A stretch of DNA of 64,000 bases from Ipomoea triloba (GCF_003576645.1 NC_044922.1:147603-211602); one strand, 5' to 3'. Positions 13,101 to 27,511 are shown, numbered from the stretch's first letter. Numbers and translations are program-made. The notes: generated by a model not told the origin, from the sequence alone.

Positions 13101-16100
13101 TAAAGTATAAAGGAATTACCTCCAAGTAATCGTTACCAGAAAAGCCACCAAGAGCAGTGTTTGGGTCAAGGGGAGCTTTAAACGCACTCATACATTGTTG
13201 TGCTGAAGTATAGTGCTAAAGGAAACATCAAGCATGAGAACAACAGTAAGAGATCATTTTATTTTAAGGAAATAAAATAAATGTTTTTGAAGGTAAAAGA
13301 GTGTGATTAAGCGTAAAAGGATAATTTCTCCGCGCGTTATGCACACATATTATAAATAATTATTTGTTTTATTTCTTTGTACTCTTCAAGATTCGTGTTT
13401 TCCCTAAATGACAGAATGGGCCGTGCATCTGCAGTTCTTAAATGTCATGTCAATCACCATGTTAAGATGGGCAAAGTTTTATTTTGCTTTATTTTATTTT
13501 TAAAAATATGAGGATGTTACCTGAAAACAATATTGAAGGTGATCAATACCCCCATACTGATCAAAATTTGCAGGACTCATCTGGAAATACTGCATACCAA
13601 ATAAGTTGAATTCAGTATTGAGTCACATAGGAAAGGCAGGCAACACACATAATGAAGTGCAAAACATAACATACTGCCAATTACTAAAGATGAAAAATGG
13701 AATTCCAATATTAAAAAACAAATGACTATAAGAGCAAAAAATATTTTTAACTCAAATGTTCCAAACAGTGTTTAATATTTGGTTCTGCCCAAGTTATCAA
13801 CATAGACAGTCCCAAAAGTAAAGGAGGAAGATTGAAGCAGGTTAATAGCAAATGTAAGTTGTCATGACTCTTTGCAAGTTGCCCGAAATAGATTGAGATT
13901 TAGAGGGTTAATTGACTTGAGTATAATATTTGATCTTTTTTTTTTTGGTAAACCACCAAATGGTGGGGAGGGGTTTGGTATATTCAGCTTGCAAGTGGGG
14001 AGAACAAAGAATCATGTGAAAATAATAGAGGCTATTTTTTCTGTCTATAACTGTACAGAGACTCTATATTTATATGCAAACACTAGGCCAAGCCCACTAC
14101 AACTGGGACTAGGATTGGGGTTCCACTACCTAACAAATCTATAAAGATTCAAGTCACTAAAAAATATAACACCTTGAAACTTTCTTAGATTCAGATACAG
14201 ACATGTATCCCTGAGACTATAACACACTACTTCGAAATCTGTTAGAGAAGACATGCATCATAAATAACCATTATCTGGGCACAATATTGTACTTACTTGA
14301 AGAACACTTTGAGTAGCACAATCCTTGCCAAGCGGCTTCATACAAATGTCACTCAGTGTCACAATTGATCCAGAGTAATTAGCTTTGATTGAGTCTACCT
14401 ATTCAAAATGCAGCACATTAATATAAAATGCACAATAATTAAGATATATTGTGTAAATCATTAGAATCTGTAGAGCAGAGTAATGATGGAAGAAATATAT
14501 GGGCATATATACAGGATATAGTATATTCCCTTCATATAGTATGGCCATAAAATAATCACATTCTTTCCGTAAAAGGGAAAAAAAAAACCATGAGTACCTT
14601 GTTCTGTATATCAAAAAGTAACTTGATGTTATCTCGCGAGATAATGGTTGGAGACTTCCCATCCTCTGTGTTAGAATTAGTAGCTATTATGAGCTGCAAG
14701 CAAAAATACATACATAAATAGATTATGTATTAACGTTAGCAGAAAATAAACAAACCATACACAAACCCTCATTGGCAGGAAGGAGGCTAATAAAGCCATA
14801 AAACATCTTGCCACAACTTAAATAGATTATAGAGTGAAAACATACATTCTAGCAAAAATGCATTGAGCGGGTTAAGACAGTATTAATGTTGAGCAAAAAG
14901 CAAAAATACATTACCTGCTCAATTCTGTAAAACGGTGCTAGGTGGCTGTCAAAAAACTGTTTCTCCTTTGCAGCTCTACTTCCATGGCCAACCCATAGCT
15001 GTAGCAGTATCAGGGACATATGTTAATAAATTTAAAGTAAAAATTTAACAATGCAAATTCAGATGGTAAAGTCCAAGCAAGCTTAGTGAAACTACGATAC
15101 ATAGAGAGAAACATAAAATGTAACTCATTTTCTAAACATTAATCATCTGATAAAGTAATCTTCTTCAAAATTTTTCCAAAGGAATTAAATTAGATGGTAT
15201 TGTTAGAAACATGTTAGAAATTCAAGTTTCCTTCCGATAGGTCTTTTTGAGCACTGATTGAATCAAATGGAAGAAAATAACATTTTCAATGTCATGCTAA
15301 TCCACATAAGCAAATCCAAAAACCAAAAAGGTGCAGATAGACACCAGAACTTATAAAGTTCCTTGACCCCAAGTGAAAGAAAACCTATCAAATGCAATGA
15401 CAGGAAACTGAGCAAAATAAATTGGTCATACTCAATGACTTGTGAGTGCATTATACCTTCTCAGGTCTTGTTTCAACTTTAAAACGAAACAAGCCCAAGC
15501 AAAGTACCAAAACAATAGCCAATGATGAGCATAGAACAAGGATTCGATTTCTTGCAACCCACGTTCCATATCTCCTGCAAAAAATGAGAATTAACATCAA
15601 GATTTTGGGACATAAAAACATAAACAACGTACTATCAGTATATAATAAAAGTTGTTAACAATTTAATAAGGGTTACCTGAAAAATCTTGACAAGTATCCT
15701 TGCACAATTGAAAGTCGTACCCCACTTGAAATTTGCGGTTCATCCTCAAGCATCTAATAAATTGAGAAAGAACAACAGAGAGGGAGAAACATGTCATAGT
15801 TGTCCCACAACCTAAAGTTTTCTAGAGAACAGTAGAGAACATGCTCCTAACATTTAGTTAACTACTTAACTGTCACTCAACAAACACATTTATGTCTAGC
15901 CTTTTTCATTGAAACTCTTAAATATGAGGGAAACTTCAAGCACAGAACTAGAGGATAGATCTAATAGGGTACTATTCTACAAACTCCATGCTTGAAAACT
16001 CTAACCATCAAATCAAGATAAACTGGTAAAATTCTAGAACTCTAGAGGCATAAAAATCCCAAAAAGAAGAAGCAAACAACGCATCCATTGATATATTCTG

Positions 16101-18539
16101 TAGGGCAGGTACCTGCATTGGCACATTATCATCTTTTTGCTTGTTAATTTGGCGGATGATACCAGCATCAGTAGCACTTATCAATGGCTTTGTGCTGGAA
16201 ACTGGAGCCCTCTCTTTTCTCCTATGAACAAAACCCCATCCAAGAAACATGGAGACCAATACAATATAAATTATTGCTACAGCAACTTCAATACACTTTG
16301 CCTGCATTAATTAAAAGCAGTGATTTATATAATTGTATATAAAGAGCAAAACATTAGAGAAATCATACTGTAGCAATACATAAATTGACAAGATATAGCT
16401 GGCCTTCTCACACCTTGAGGGACCCTATTCTTACAGAACAAGACTCTTTCTCTGGGGCAGGAGGAGGGGCTGAACTTGAGCATGCAGAAGCTGAAGGGCA
16501 ATCACCACAAGAACAGCCCAATGAAGTGTCACCACAGGAATATGTAGACACATTCATAGTTTTCATTCCAGAAGAATCAGGAGCAGTTGATGTAAAATTA
16601 ATTGCATATGGAGATCCTGGCATGCCAAGTGCTGCTCTCCTACCAATAAATGCATACCACTCTGTCAAATACAAACACTTTAGTCAGAGAAGAAAAGTAT
16701 CCCATCAATATTGCTGAGAATGACAGATAAAAGAAAGTAGTTCATATACATGCTAAAGTAAATACACTTGCATACTTGTCTTCGAGCTAAAAGGGACGAC
16801 AAATAATTTTACCTCGAAAATTTTTAGCCCCTGCACCAATGAAGTCAATTGCTCGAGTATTCATAGTTCCAAACTTTACCTCCTTGCAGGATTCATATAG
16901 ACCCTCGCCAAAAGCGTCAGCTATAAAAAAATCAATCCCATCTACAGTCAAGTTGTTTTGAACCTATAAGTCACAAAGAAAATCATGATATAATCATCCA
17001 AAGTCTATTAGCAACTAGTTATATTTGACTAAGAATAACTAATCGAAGCTTATCACACTTTTTGCTAACAAGAACGCTATGGAAATTCAAAAGGATGTAG
17101 ACAGTAGATACCAACACACACTCTGCTATTACATATCAAACGTTCCATATAACTGGTTACAACTTTGTATATCTCTTTAATTGTAAAGTTTCATTTCTAT
17201 TTTGTAGCTTAAGTAGAAAAATTAAGGATCAATAACTCTAACTGTTCATTGTGATAGACTAACAATAAACAAAACACTAATAATTATGGAAATTAAAAAA
17301 AAAATCCCTTGAATAGGGGAAAAGAAGAATTATAGGAGGAATTAAAACAGTTGTGAGTACTAACCTTTGAAACAGATGTCACATTTATAAATTGACTCTG
17401 GTTTGGAGAACATGAAAGTTCACAGAATAGATTCAAAAAATTTCTCAAGCATGCTGGACAGCCTACAAGGAACGGGATTGCCTGAAGATACATGTGAAAG
17501 TGAATTAAAAAGACAGTAGTGAATTAAATACTAAAATGGAATAAATCATAGTCATATTACTTGCTGGACTTGTGATCTTAAAATGTCAAATTGAGCCTCT
17601 GTACAGCATATATTTCCAGTAATAGTTGGGCACAAACTTTGAATCTTGGATGAAAGCAACTCATCTGGCTGTAAAGTTCAAGTGAAATGATGCACATAAA
17701 AGGTGTTCTCAGCTTCAACAGAGCTCTCAATCCAATAAAAATAAAAATAAAAATAAATAAATAAAAGTAAATATCAAAGGAATATGTCAGTAGTTCAGTG
17801 AGGAATAAACATCATCAATGCCAATCCAACAGTACTTACCTTCACAGATGGGGAACCAAAGGGGCAATTCAGCACTTTACCATCACTACGTTTCCCACAA
17901 ATGTCATACATGGCGCAATATCCTTCTGAATGTCTTTGCCTAACCATGTACAAGAAAAATTCAGGCATATGAACTATACAAATTCACAGGCAATTCATTT
18001 AGTAAAAGACAATGATTCAATTAGAAAATTAGTAATTTCAGCCTTCCTCCCTTGCTGTTTATGATTATTCATTTAACTCATTTCCCTGTCCTGTCTCAGT
18101 TATAGCTTAAAGTAGAAAAATAAACAAAAAGTATGCTGGAATATTTACAACCAAAAGCTTGCATTACCGCATAATAACCACATTGAATCCATCCATCCAT
18201 CAATTTTATTATTATTATTATTATTAAAAAAAAAAGCGAAAATAAACAATATTAGCAAAAAATTAGCGTATACGTAGCATAACTTACCCCGTGGGCGCCT
18301 GTGCTGCCGCCATCGAACCACTAATGAAGACCTACAAAAGCGGTTATGTGAGCTTGAACATATTTCTCCAAAAAGGTAGCAAAGTACATAATATCCATTT
18401 TTCAAGCGTCCAAAAAACAAACAAACAAACAAACAAAACAAAACAAAACTACACTGCATGAAATGTTCGGTGGAGGCATTAATTTTTTATTTTTATTTTT
18501 TTTTTACAGAGAGAGACGATGAAGAAGAAATTCTAACAG

Positions 18540-18573
<34 letters not shown>

Positions 18574-18860
18574 CAGTATAAATTCAGAATGTCACGTTTT
18601 AAGTTAAATTCCCCGGACACGAATCATTTAGAAATAGAGTTAACTCAACCACACTGAAAATTTTTCAGATTCTGAGAATCTAAAAAAAAAAAAAAGTAAA
18701 ACTATAATTAAGAAATGAAAACGCATTTGCTATGAGTGCGCTGAGAATCCATAGGTGTGAGTGAATGACGGAATAATGAAGATGATGAGAAGAACTCCGG
18801 CGGAATTGGAAGTCTAACCTGAAGAAACAAAGAGACGGCCAAACTTAGAAGAAGCCTCAT
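4148..18860 (-). CDS. NPC1: NPC1 sterol transporter (Niemann-Pick C1 homologue), complete, 39 exons
   Basis: Multi-pass membrane protein that moves sterol out of the vacuolar/endosomal lumen. Exons in gene order: 18819-18860, 18288-18331, 17840-17939, 17561-17668, 17365-17481, 16813-16963, 16414-16661, 16113-16301, 15677-15753, 15457-15574, 14915-14998, 14598-14693, 14297-14398, 13521-13589, 13120-13215, 12938-13045, 12409-12522, 12225-12308, 11572-11700, 9290-9488, 9035-9178, 8907-8950, 8661-8744, 8488-8556, 8315-8391, 7801-7870, 7380-7529, 7122-7169, 6686-6830, 6453-6517, 6308-6373, 6071-6164, 5759-5795, 5586-5643, 5380-5490, 4653-4720, 4462-4528, 4315-4383, 4148-4234. All introns read as GT-AG and phases agree; they sum to 1276 codons with the stop. 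Seen: signal peptide starting [14 protein letters not shown], Cys-rich N-terminal domain (exons 3-5), luminal Cys/Ser-rich linker (exon 7), sterol-sensing domain (about residues 615-785), and the final helix bundle (exons 32-38). Length fits plant NPC1. The 3' UTR is not defined. Confidence 0.93.
4862..4940 (+). mobile_element. Candidate tRNA-derived SINE head in NPC1 intron 35
   Basis: A tRNA-like segment in antisense orientation to NPC1. It has an A-box-like stretch (taggtcaattggtgagcac, about 4869-4887) and, some 40 bases on, a B-box-like stretch (gggagtttgagcc, about 4910-4922). The spacing fits an RNA polymerase III internal promoter. The tail and target duplication are not clear. It does not fold as a full tRNA by eye, so a SINE remnant is more likely than a functional tRNA gene. 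Confidence 0.4.
9641..9953 (+). repeat. 5' LTR of the NPC1 intron retrotransposon
   Basis: 313 bp, TG...CA ends. It holds an internal direct repeat (agccttgggagctgaaa, twice), a TATA-like TA run near 9768-9778, and an 11-bp perfect hairpin at 9898-9928. Confidence 0.95.
10269..10343 (-). promoter_or_regulatory. Cluster of W-box cores inside the retrotransposon
   Basis: Within about 75 bases the plus strand repeats (G/A)GTCAA six times, so the minus strand carries six TTGACC or TTGACT motifs. TTGAC(C/T) is the core bound by WRKY factors. The motif comes from a degenerate CCGGTCAAC tandem repeat. Binding is inferred from the motif only. Confidence 0.45.
11153..11465 (+). repeat. 3' LTR of the NPC1 intron retrotransposon
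   Basis: 313 bp, same ends and hairpin (11410-11440) as the 5' LTR. The two LTRs differ by a C/T near the left end and a G/A about 60 bases in. Confidence 0.95.
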
Positions 18861-19071
18861 TCTTCTTCCTCCGGAAGATCAGAGAACTCCACTGCGGACG
18901 GGGCGGAAGATGGAGCTTCACCTTCACAGTCCAGACTCCAGAGAGAGAAAGAGAAAGAGAAAGAGAAAGAAGGCTATGTATGTATGAAATGAAAGCAGAG
19001 AGACGCGCGGTTGGCTAGCTGGTCGCTGTGGAGAGTCAAAAGAATCGATCCAACTGTACTGCGTATTTATA
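18861..19071 (-). promoter_or_regulatory. NPC1 5' leader and core promoter candidate
   Basis: On the minus strand a TATAAATA sequence lies at 19064-19071, about 200 bases upstream of the NPC1 ATG at 18860. Between them, at about 18935-18972, is a pyrimidine-rich CTTT repeat typical of plant 5' leaders. The transcription start was not determined. Confidence 0.45.
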
Positions 19072-22000
19072 CTGCGTATATATTAGCCTTAATGCCAACC
19101 TTTTTCTAAATTAATGTGCAATTAAAACTCATCTCACTTATTTTCATAATACAAATATAAATTTTTATTACATTTTACAAAATATAATAAACTCGCTCAT
19201 ATTCATACATACAAAAACATAAATAATTGTACTATTTATTTTATACCGTAATTTTAATATCATGAATAATATATATTACGATTATATATTTATAATTTAT
19301 AAGTTGGTCACTTAAAATTAATATCCAACCATTTTCTAAATTAAAATACATGTAGTATGACTATTTATATTTAATTTTAATATTATTGGATATTACTTTT
19401 AATTTTAAAAATAGTTTATCTATCGTGAATTGAATAATTTAATTAAAAAAACAATTTAATCCATTTATTGACGTCTTTTCAACTTTGTTGTGTAAATGAT
19501 GACTGCATATACTCGTTTTCTTTGAGTGGATTTGACTTATTTCATGTGTGATATTCACTTTTTGGCGGTTTCAATTTCTCCGTCATGCATGGGTTTCATC
19601 CTTGCCCGCAGTGGTTTATTATGTATCCACAAAAATATATCACAATTTGAATATTTTAAAAAATTAATAAACTTAAATTAAAAACTAAAATTTTAAAAAA
19701 TTATCATTTTATGTAGTAAAATATTTCAATATTTAATATTTATTAATTAATCATGTATTAATTGACTTATTATAAATAAATTAAATAAAATTTTATATAT
19801 TTCGTATAATTCATAATGAGATTTGTTATAAAAAAAAGTCAAACTAATAATTAATTTTATCACAAAATCGTGTAACGATTATATTGCACTCACACTTTCG
19901 GCCTATATATTATGGGATGATATTAATATAATATTTGTTATTCCCAAGACATGAGAGTGTATGATTTAATTCCTTAGTTTTCGCTATTTTTAAGTAATCA
20001 TTAAATGCGTGAGTTTAATTATTTATCGTTTTCAACTTGGTGGCAGGAATTAGTTGGAGAGTTATTTTGTCATTTAGTTGCCCAATTTATTTTACGATTG
20101 TCTATTGCAAAAGAAATAATGTAATTTTATCTTCAATTCCTAAATTTACTTTTTTGTTGCAATGCAATTCTTATATTCATTAGATATCAATGATTTGGGT
20201 GACTCAAAAGTTGAACAATCTAAAGATAGCCAAACAACAAAAATACAAAATAAAAATAAAAATCATTGAAATAATAATAAAAATAATAAGTTTTAAAACA
20301 ACAACAACAACCCTATCTTAGTTTTAAAAAATCTACCCTTCAATGTGCGTATTGAAATTTTATTTGACACAAAAGCTAAGCATTGATATTTACAAACCTT
20401 GTATAATATTCACCACATCATTCTAATTTTTACATGATTAATTGTATATTAATATTTATAGAGATTAGTGTTTGATTTTCATGTATAATATATATTATAT
20501 ATTAAGGTATTAATTATGAGGCACAAGTTGACTAGTAGGCTTATTAAGTACTTTGGTTAGAAAAAATAACTATAAGTTGTTTTGTGCCTAAAATAAGATG
20601 TACACTATATAGCATATACAAATTATGGTACTCATGCTGCTTAGAATAATACATATACACCATCTAAAGATTTGAGTCAAAGTGTTGGACAAAATGATTA
20701 AGAATACTCTGCAGGTCTACTGTTCAAGAGGCAACACTACAAGAATACATCAATTATGACTGGAGATCAAAATCGTTTTCACTTCCATTTCCATTACTTT
20801 ATTCAGTTAACGCTAGAATACATTTCTATATTAAACATAGGGTTGGTTTCCTATGAGTATGTCTTATGAGTTTTAATTCGTGAGACGGATCAAATATAAT
20901 AAAATGGATCACAGCAAAATTACAAATATAACCAATACTTTAAGTCATATATATATATATATATATCATTAATTCTTTAATCCTTATATATAATATATAC
21001 CTTATAGCATAAATATAATAGAATACTTTATATGAAAATTATAATAGACAATTTAAAAGAAATAAAGTGTCATTATACAACCGAATTGTATATATAAGTA
21101 TATAACCCATACTTTAAGTCTTATATATAATATTTTATAGTATGAATATAATACTTTATAACAAAACTGTAATAAATAATTTGTAGAAAATAATATTACT
21201 AATTAAGATCAATATCTAATTAAATACTTTCGATCTGACTTGTCTCACAAATCGCGATTTGTGAGTCTATCTCATTAGAAAATTTGCCTTCCTTAAACAT
21301 AATGTGTACATGCATATTTTTTTGCATATATATATAACACAATATATCTGACATGCATATACCAACTTTAATTTTAGCTTAAAAACTTGCATTGCTCACA
21401 CAACTCATAGGATCGGAATGACTTGAGTACAAATATTAAGAAATGTATGTATAGGAACAATGAGCTGCCAAAGGTTTTCATACCTGGCCTATTTTATTAG
21501 AGATTAGAAATGTGTGTACGTACGTGTGTCTATATATTCATTTAGGACGAAAAATGCCGGTTTCGTAAATTGATAGGTTACTACCAACCAAAAACCAAAG
21601 AGATTGAGTTATGGGTGAACATTGGCCATTGGGATTTGAATGTGGAGGGGTACCTTAACGCGTCAGTTTATGGTTTTGATTTGTTTATAGGGGACAGTAT
21701 GCATAGACAAGAATCACAGGATTCACTACTATGTTGTGTCGCCAGCCACCCAGCTTGCAGATAATGACATTTTTTTTGGCTGCAGATAGATGTCATATTA
21801 AAAACAGACATTATATTTATTAGTGTTTCGTTTTCCTTTAATTTGTCAAACAATAACATCATACATATATAATTTCCTGTTAGATAGGTTGTCATTGTCC
21901 CTATCTGTTATTTCATATTTTGTTATACATTTCCATTTCATATCACAAATGTATTTGGCCATACAATTTTCTTTTCCAAATTAATGTATAGTATGTATGT

Positions 22001-22739
22001 TTTAAATAATTTAATTGTGTGTAAAGACAGCATAATCACAGCTCAAATCCCAAAGCAGAAGGCTGATAATCATTACACAAACATGCGTAAATTTTGAATG
22101 GATTAAGGCATGTTTAATATAATTATTTTGGAGTAAAAATCGCCAAGAATGAGATCCAACTTGATGAAAGTTATGAGCAGTAAATTTGCAGAATTCAAGG
22201 AAAATGATAAATTTGGATGTTTCTCTAAGATTTCAAGTTTGTATGTACTTAAATGAATCAATGTTTGCTTATCATTTTACATTATGTTTTTAATGATGCA
22301 TTTGGGTGTTTGTTAGTGAGTTTTCTTCTTAATTCTTCATCATCTAATTTTTCTTTTCTTAGTTGTTAAGTAATTAATTTTAAACTGTTAAAAATTATTC
22401 ACTCAATCCCAAAATTAAATTAAGATAACAAGACTTGTTTCATTCATACTTAAAAATTGTTCCACAATTAAATGAAGTATTATTATTATATATTTTTTTA
22501 ATTTTACCGTTAAATCACAGTGTAAACTCACGAAATATGAATAATAGGGCGGGTAGAATCATATCTCCAAAGAATATGGTATCTTTAGGATAGATTAAGG
22601 ATATGGCGATTATTTTTAGTAGTGCTCTGATCTTCACGTTAGGATAGATTAAGGATGTGGCGATTATTTTGAATGTTGAAAAGGAAATAAAGAAAGTGCA
22701 AAGATTCGATCAATATAATCATGTGAACTTCGGAGGTTA

Positions 22740-23171
22740 ACGTCAACCGCGGCGCGCGAGGAATAAAATCCACATGGGCGGAGAAAGTTTTGGGCGAGAC
22801 TGAATTTTAAAGGTTTAATTAATCGGTCCAAAAGTGTAATAAGTTTAAATTGTGTGAATTGAATTATGAATTGTATATAGAGAGAGCAGAGATAGAAATG
22901 GGGAGGCGATGAGGGAATATTTGTGCGTGGGGGAGGCGTGATGCAAAGAATGATGAGGATTGAGCTTAATTATGAGTCCAGATGGCTTTTCTTTTGTTTA
23001 TGCTCTCTCTGTCTCGCCGCAGCCGCAGGCGTCATCTTCTTTCGCCTTTTATTTTTCTTCCTGCCCTCTCTACTTCTCTATTTTATAGTTTTTGCCCCAG
23101 GCTTTAGCTTTAATCGGGATCGCCAAAGATTCTACAATTGCATTTCATTTACTAATAATCACAATTATTAA
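22740..23171 (+). other. GC-richer, promoter-like island with a short hydrophobic ORF
   Basis: The base composition changes from AT-rich to a mixed region (gcggcgcgcgagg near 22751). A TATATA-like box followed by GA repeats lies near 22876-22892, and the ATG at 22923 opens 82 codons. The product has a long Leu/Phe-rich segment but no known motif. It could be the 5' end of a lost gene, an unrecognised small gene, or chance. Confidence 0.2.
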
Positions 23172-23532
23172 AAAACATATCCACTTTCTATATTCATTCA
23201 ATTCAAATTTTAATCTTCTGCAAGTACCATTTTTTTTAGTTAAATACTACTTAAATTTAAAGGTATTCCTCTATACTTTAATTTTATATAATACATTTAT
23301 TGAAAATTTTATACGTAGTAAGAATTAATTCAATTTTTTATTCTAAATTTATAGATGCCAGTCCCTTTTAGTCTTTGTTTTTTCTTTCAAAATATTTCGT
23401 TTAACCATAATATTATTGTGGCATTATTATTTGTTGTCGTCCGTCAACAAGACCATTTAAATAACGTTAAATACAATGACATTTCGATCTATTCAGTTTT
23501 AAGTGCTAATTCATTTTTCTTTTTGATCCTAG

Positions 23533-24075
23533 ATTTATGTGTCATTTCACGTTTAGTCTTTTTTTTTTTTAGCACATCCCCACTAGTCATACCGTCATGA
23601 TCATTTTTGGTCCTATGTCAATAAATATGTCTAAATGACATTAAAAATGATGTTGTTAACCACTCAAAATCCTCATTTTTTCTTCTTGGTAATATAATAC
23701 TCCGTAATAAAAAGGTTCTACTATACATGCATCTTCAAAAAATCATATACACTTATTATACATTCATTGATAGCATAAATAATCCAGACCTCATTCATAG
23801 CACAATGAAAAAACATAAGTCCACGGTAAACTCCAAAAAAGTACAAAGAGAAAAACCACAAGTGTACTTCATGACAAACCTTAAGTCTAGTGTATACGTC
23901 TACTTCAAGAAGTAAAAAAAGAAGGATTTTGAGTGGTGAATAACATCAATTTTAATGTTATTTAAACATATTTGTTGGCGGATAACAAAAAATGGTTATG
24001 CCCGGCCACAAAAATGTTAGGACCAACAAGGATGTTGTAAAAAAAAAGACTAATAAAAGTATAATGATACATAAA
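23533..24075. mobile_element. Foldback/MITE-like element with long imperfect inverted repeats
   Basis: The stretch 23533-23692 returns as an imperfect reverse complement at about 23915-24075. Matching blocks include ccactcaaaatcct with aggattttgagtgg, and the agtcttttttt block with its complement near 24040-24050. The roughly 220-bp centre has no coding potential. Exact ends and target duplication are not clear, so the superfamily is not assigned. Confidence 0.6.
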
Positions 24076-27000
24076 TTACCCGGTGTACTTCTTCAATAGA
24101 ATCTTATTTCTTCAATAGAACATATTTCTTATAATAATATTGTTTCACATTTTGCACTGTATGACTTTTAAAAAATTACCCCGTGTAGCTCTTCAGTAGA
24201 ATATAATCTTATTGTGTGTTGAAATAAAATGAAAAAACATGCAACGTAATCAATCTAAAATAACAAAATCTTTTGCATAATTTTAAAATGAAATGATATA
24301 TATGAAAAATGAATGATTCAACACATGATAAATAAAAATATCATTATGTATCTACATTACAATACCTAATATAAATATATGATTGTGACTCTTATTTTTG
24401 ACTGTGATATATTATTCAATTTATGGAGTAATGACGTTAAGCTAAGGATCGGATTAGTGTGGTGCAATCACAATGAACAAGAACAGAAATATATGGTTTT
24501 ATAACAGTCCGTTGTTCACAAGTCTACATCAATTTTGATCTTAACGCTGGGAGCCTTTATATGTCAATTGGCATATAGTCCAGTCTAGGAAGACTAGGAT
24601 CTAACACTGCACTAATGCACTTCGCGTCCCTACAATCATTAATCCCACTAATAAATATTCCCTTTTTCAATTTTAGGGTTTCTTAAACCAAAAAAAAAAA
24701 AAAAATCCATTTCATATAATACCAACAAATTCCAACTCCTTTGTAACAGTTTTATTTTATTGTTAACAACATATGGAAGCAAATAAAAATACAAAGAAAT
24801 ATTAATTAAATAAATTTGGGAGAACCAACAAAATTAGTAGAATGTAAGGGTTAAAAAGTCATTTGAGAGTTTTTGAATTATACACACTCAAAATTCAAGA
24901 AGCTTAAACTGTTGATAAGCGAATTATTAATTAATCATATATAAGGTTGCAATATTGATTATTGTATACATTAGTCATGTTAAGAAACTCCGGATTAAGT
25001 TTTCTTTTGAGTAAGGTTCAAACTTTATTAGCGTGATCAGGTGAAATTCATATTAATTAGTCTTATAGAGTACGCACTAAGATTAAAGGAATCCAACACT
25101 AATGGTCATGACAATGCCAACTTCATTGTAAATTGCTATCGTTGTGACATAATGACAACTCTTTAGATAACCTTTCTTGATCTTAAATTGGATGAATTAA
25201 AAACTAACTATTAAATAATTTTTAGAGTCTTATACTTAGCGTATTAAATGAGAATACACGAGGGATTCGTGTTTGATATTTACAAGGTGATAAAGTACGA
25301 GTTTTGGAAATATAATATTGGAACAAGTTTAGGAGCAGCTGGTGTCGTGTTAGGATTCCTAAGATTTGGTTAGGAAGAACTTGAGTAAATGCAACTGCTT
25401 TTGTGGTTGAAGAGTTGACAAGCTCAAAGGTGGGTGGTACGCAATTGGTACACTAAACTAATTTCTAAATCACCAAAATGCATCAACCATCTTTGTTAAG
25501 TAAATCATTTAATTGCTTAATAATGTTCAATTCATACAAGTTTGTATATAACAATTAACGATGCTTCTAATTGGACTGTACCAAATAACTTATCAAATAA
25601 TATACATAAACCACAACTAACGATATGTTTAATTTATTAGTTACGTTTGAAGTCCCTAACATGAAATGAGAAAATTAATTGAAATATCTTCATTATTTAA
25701 AGATTAATATTTGTATCATCAAGCAAAACAACTATTTTAATAATCACTCCGTATTATCTTAGTTGGCTAGTTTGTTTGAATTAGTGTTAATCTACAAAGA
25801 AGTTTTTAATTTTAAAAGTGACTTTAAAATATTACGGAGTATTGTTGTACCTTATAAAATTGCATTACTATATATTTAATTAAAAAAGCTGGGGGGGGGG
25901 GGGGTTAGATTGTACAGTGTAATGATGATGGTATGCAGCATGAGAGAGAGAAAGGTCATTAGAATGGGGCATATGAAATTAGGACCAAAACACCTTTTGC
26001 TGTTTGACAGCCAAACACTCTCAATCTAAATTGAGAAACATCATCATTTAGCTGTGATTACTACAGGAAAACCTAATAATGATTCACCATGAATGCATGT
26101 GATTTTTGGGCTATATCTTCTAGCCCCTACACCATAGATGTATGTATGTATTTAGGAAAATGATACATTAATTTATGTGAAGTAAAATTCCAGTTATATG
26201 TAATGATTTTATTAATAAAAAGACAAAAATGAAAAAAATATAATTTATTATTTTTCTAGATGAATTAGATCAAATATGTCTCACATAAGTAATGAGTAAA
26301 AGTTGAGAGTATGTGTAGTATTACTCATATATTTATTTGTCAATGCAAAAAAAATGTAAGTGTGTATTTTTTTTTGTCAAAACTATTATTAGTAGAAATT
26401 AATAAATTAGGACATTACTTATTACAATTTAAACTTGTAAAGTTTGATTTTTTACTTGGAAAATATTAAATTAAAGATGATGAATTTATTACAAAAATGG
26501 ACGACATACATTATTTGATGACATGAGCTACAAGTCCCCTATGCAAAAGATGAAAGTAGCCCATGGACCTAGTTACTCATTGATCATCATCAACCTTATC
26601 AGGACTGGATCGGATATCATCAGCCTACCAAAGAGTATTCTCAAAGCAAACACCGTACCGTTCGACGACTTATAACATTTACATTATATATGGCTTTTTT
26701 TTTTTTCCTGTACATTTGACTTTCCCACTCCCCATCCTATTTTCGGCTTCTCTTTAACTTTCCTTTCTCTTAGCTTATTACTCATCACACCAATGCACCA
26801 TAACTAATTAACTACTACATTACATATGCATAAGATTTTTCTTTCTGCAATATAATATATACTTTACCTCCATCTCTCTTTCACAATATCTCATTTAATG
26901 TCAGCAACATATTGTGCTGACTTCATAAGATTGGGCATGGCGTAACAAGCTAGGATAAGCTTCGAGTTAGTTGACATTTGTTGAATGCACGTACCACTCA

Positions 27001-27511
27001 ACTCGCATGTTATAAAGTAACTTGTACCAACAGAATGCTTAATTAGCTCACTTCAAATTAAATCCTGTGTCTAAACGATCGAATGAATTGAGTAAAATAA
27101 ATAATTTTGATAAAAAATTACAAGTTTAATTCTTAATATAATTTTAAAAAAATTAGAACAAATACACTTTTTTTTTTTGGTAAATCGAACAAATACACTT
27201 TTATTTCTATATTAAAACTAAAATAACAAAATACAAAACATGCATGGAATTAAATATTGAGTGAAAATCAACTATCAGAGCCCGGAACTATAAACTATGA
27301 ACAGTTTTCTATATATGGCCAATACCCAATAGTCCCAATGCATGGATGGGCCTTTCTTACCAAATAATAGCCCAATTCAATCATGAAAACCAAACATTAA
27401 TAATCTAATCTGCTATGAGATTCCTAAGAACATACAGTACGTACGTTGTATATAGATAGTACGTGGTTAGGTTGCTTGTGTTGACGCTACCGGTACGGTA
27501 CGGTTACTGGG

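Larger units (their letters stand above)
19072..27511. other. AT-rich intergenic region
   Basis: 8.4 kb between NPC1 and the first kinase gene. Open frames here are short and without recognisable domains. Contents I can support: a 32-bp direct duplication at 22585-22616 and 22639-22670; a GC-richer island at about 22740-23110; a foldback element at 23533-24075; and a G homopolymer near 25891-25905. A 64-codon frame at 21570-21764 and an 82-codon hydrophobic frame at 22923-23171 have no family I know. Confidence 0.7.

Noticed and set aside
21570..21764. 64-codon frame in the intergenic region as a gene
   Set aside because: No recognisable domain, no splice context and no repeat relation; left unassigned.
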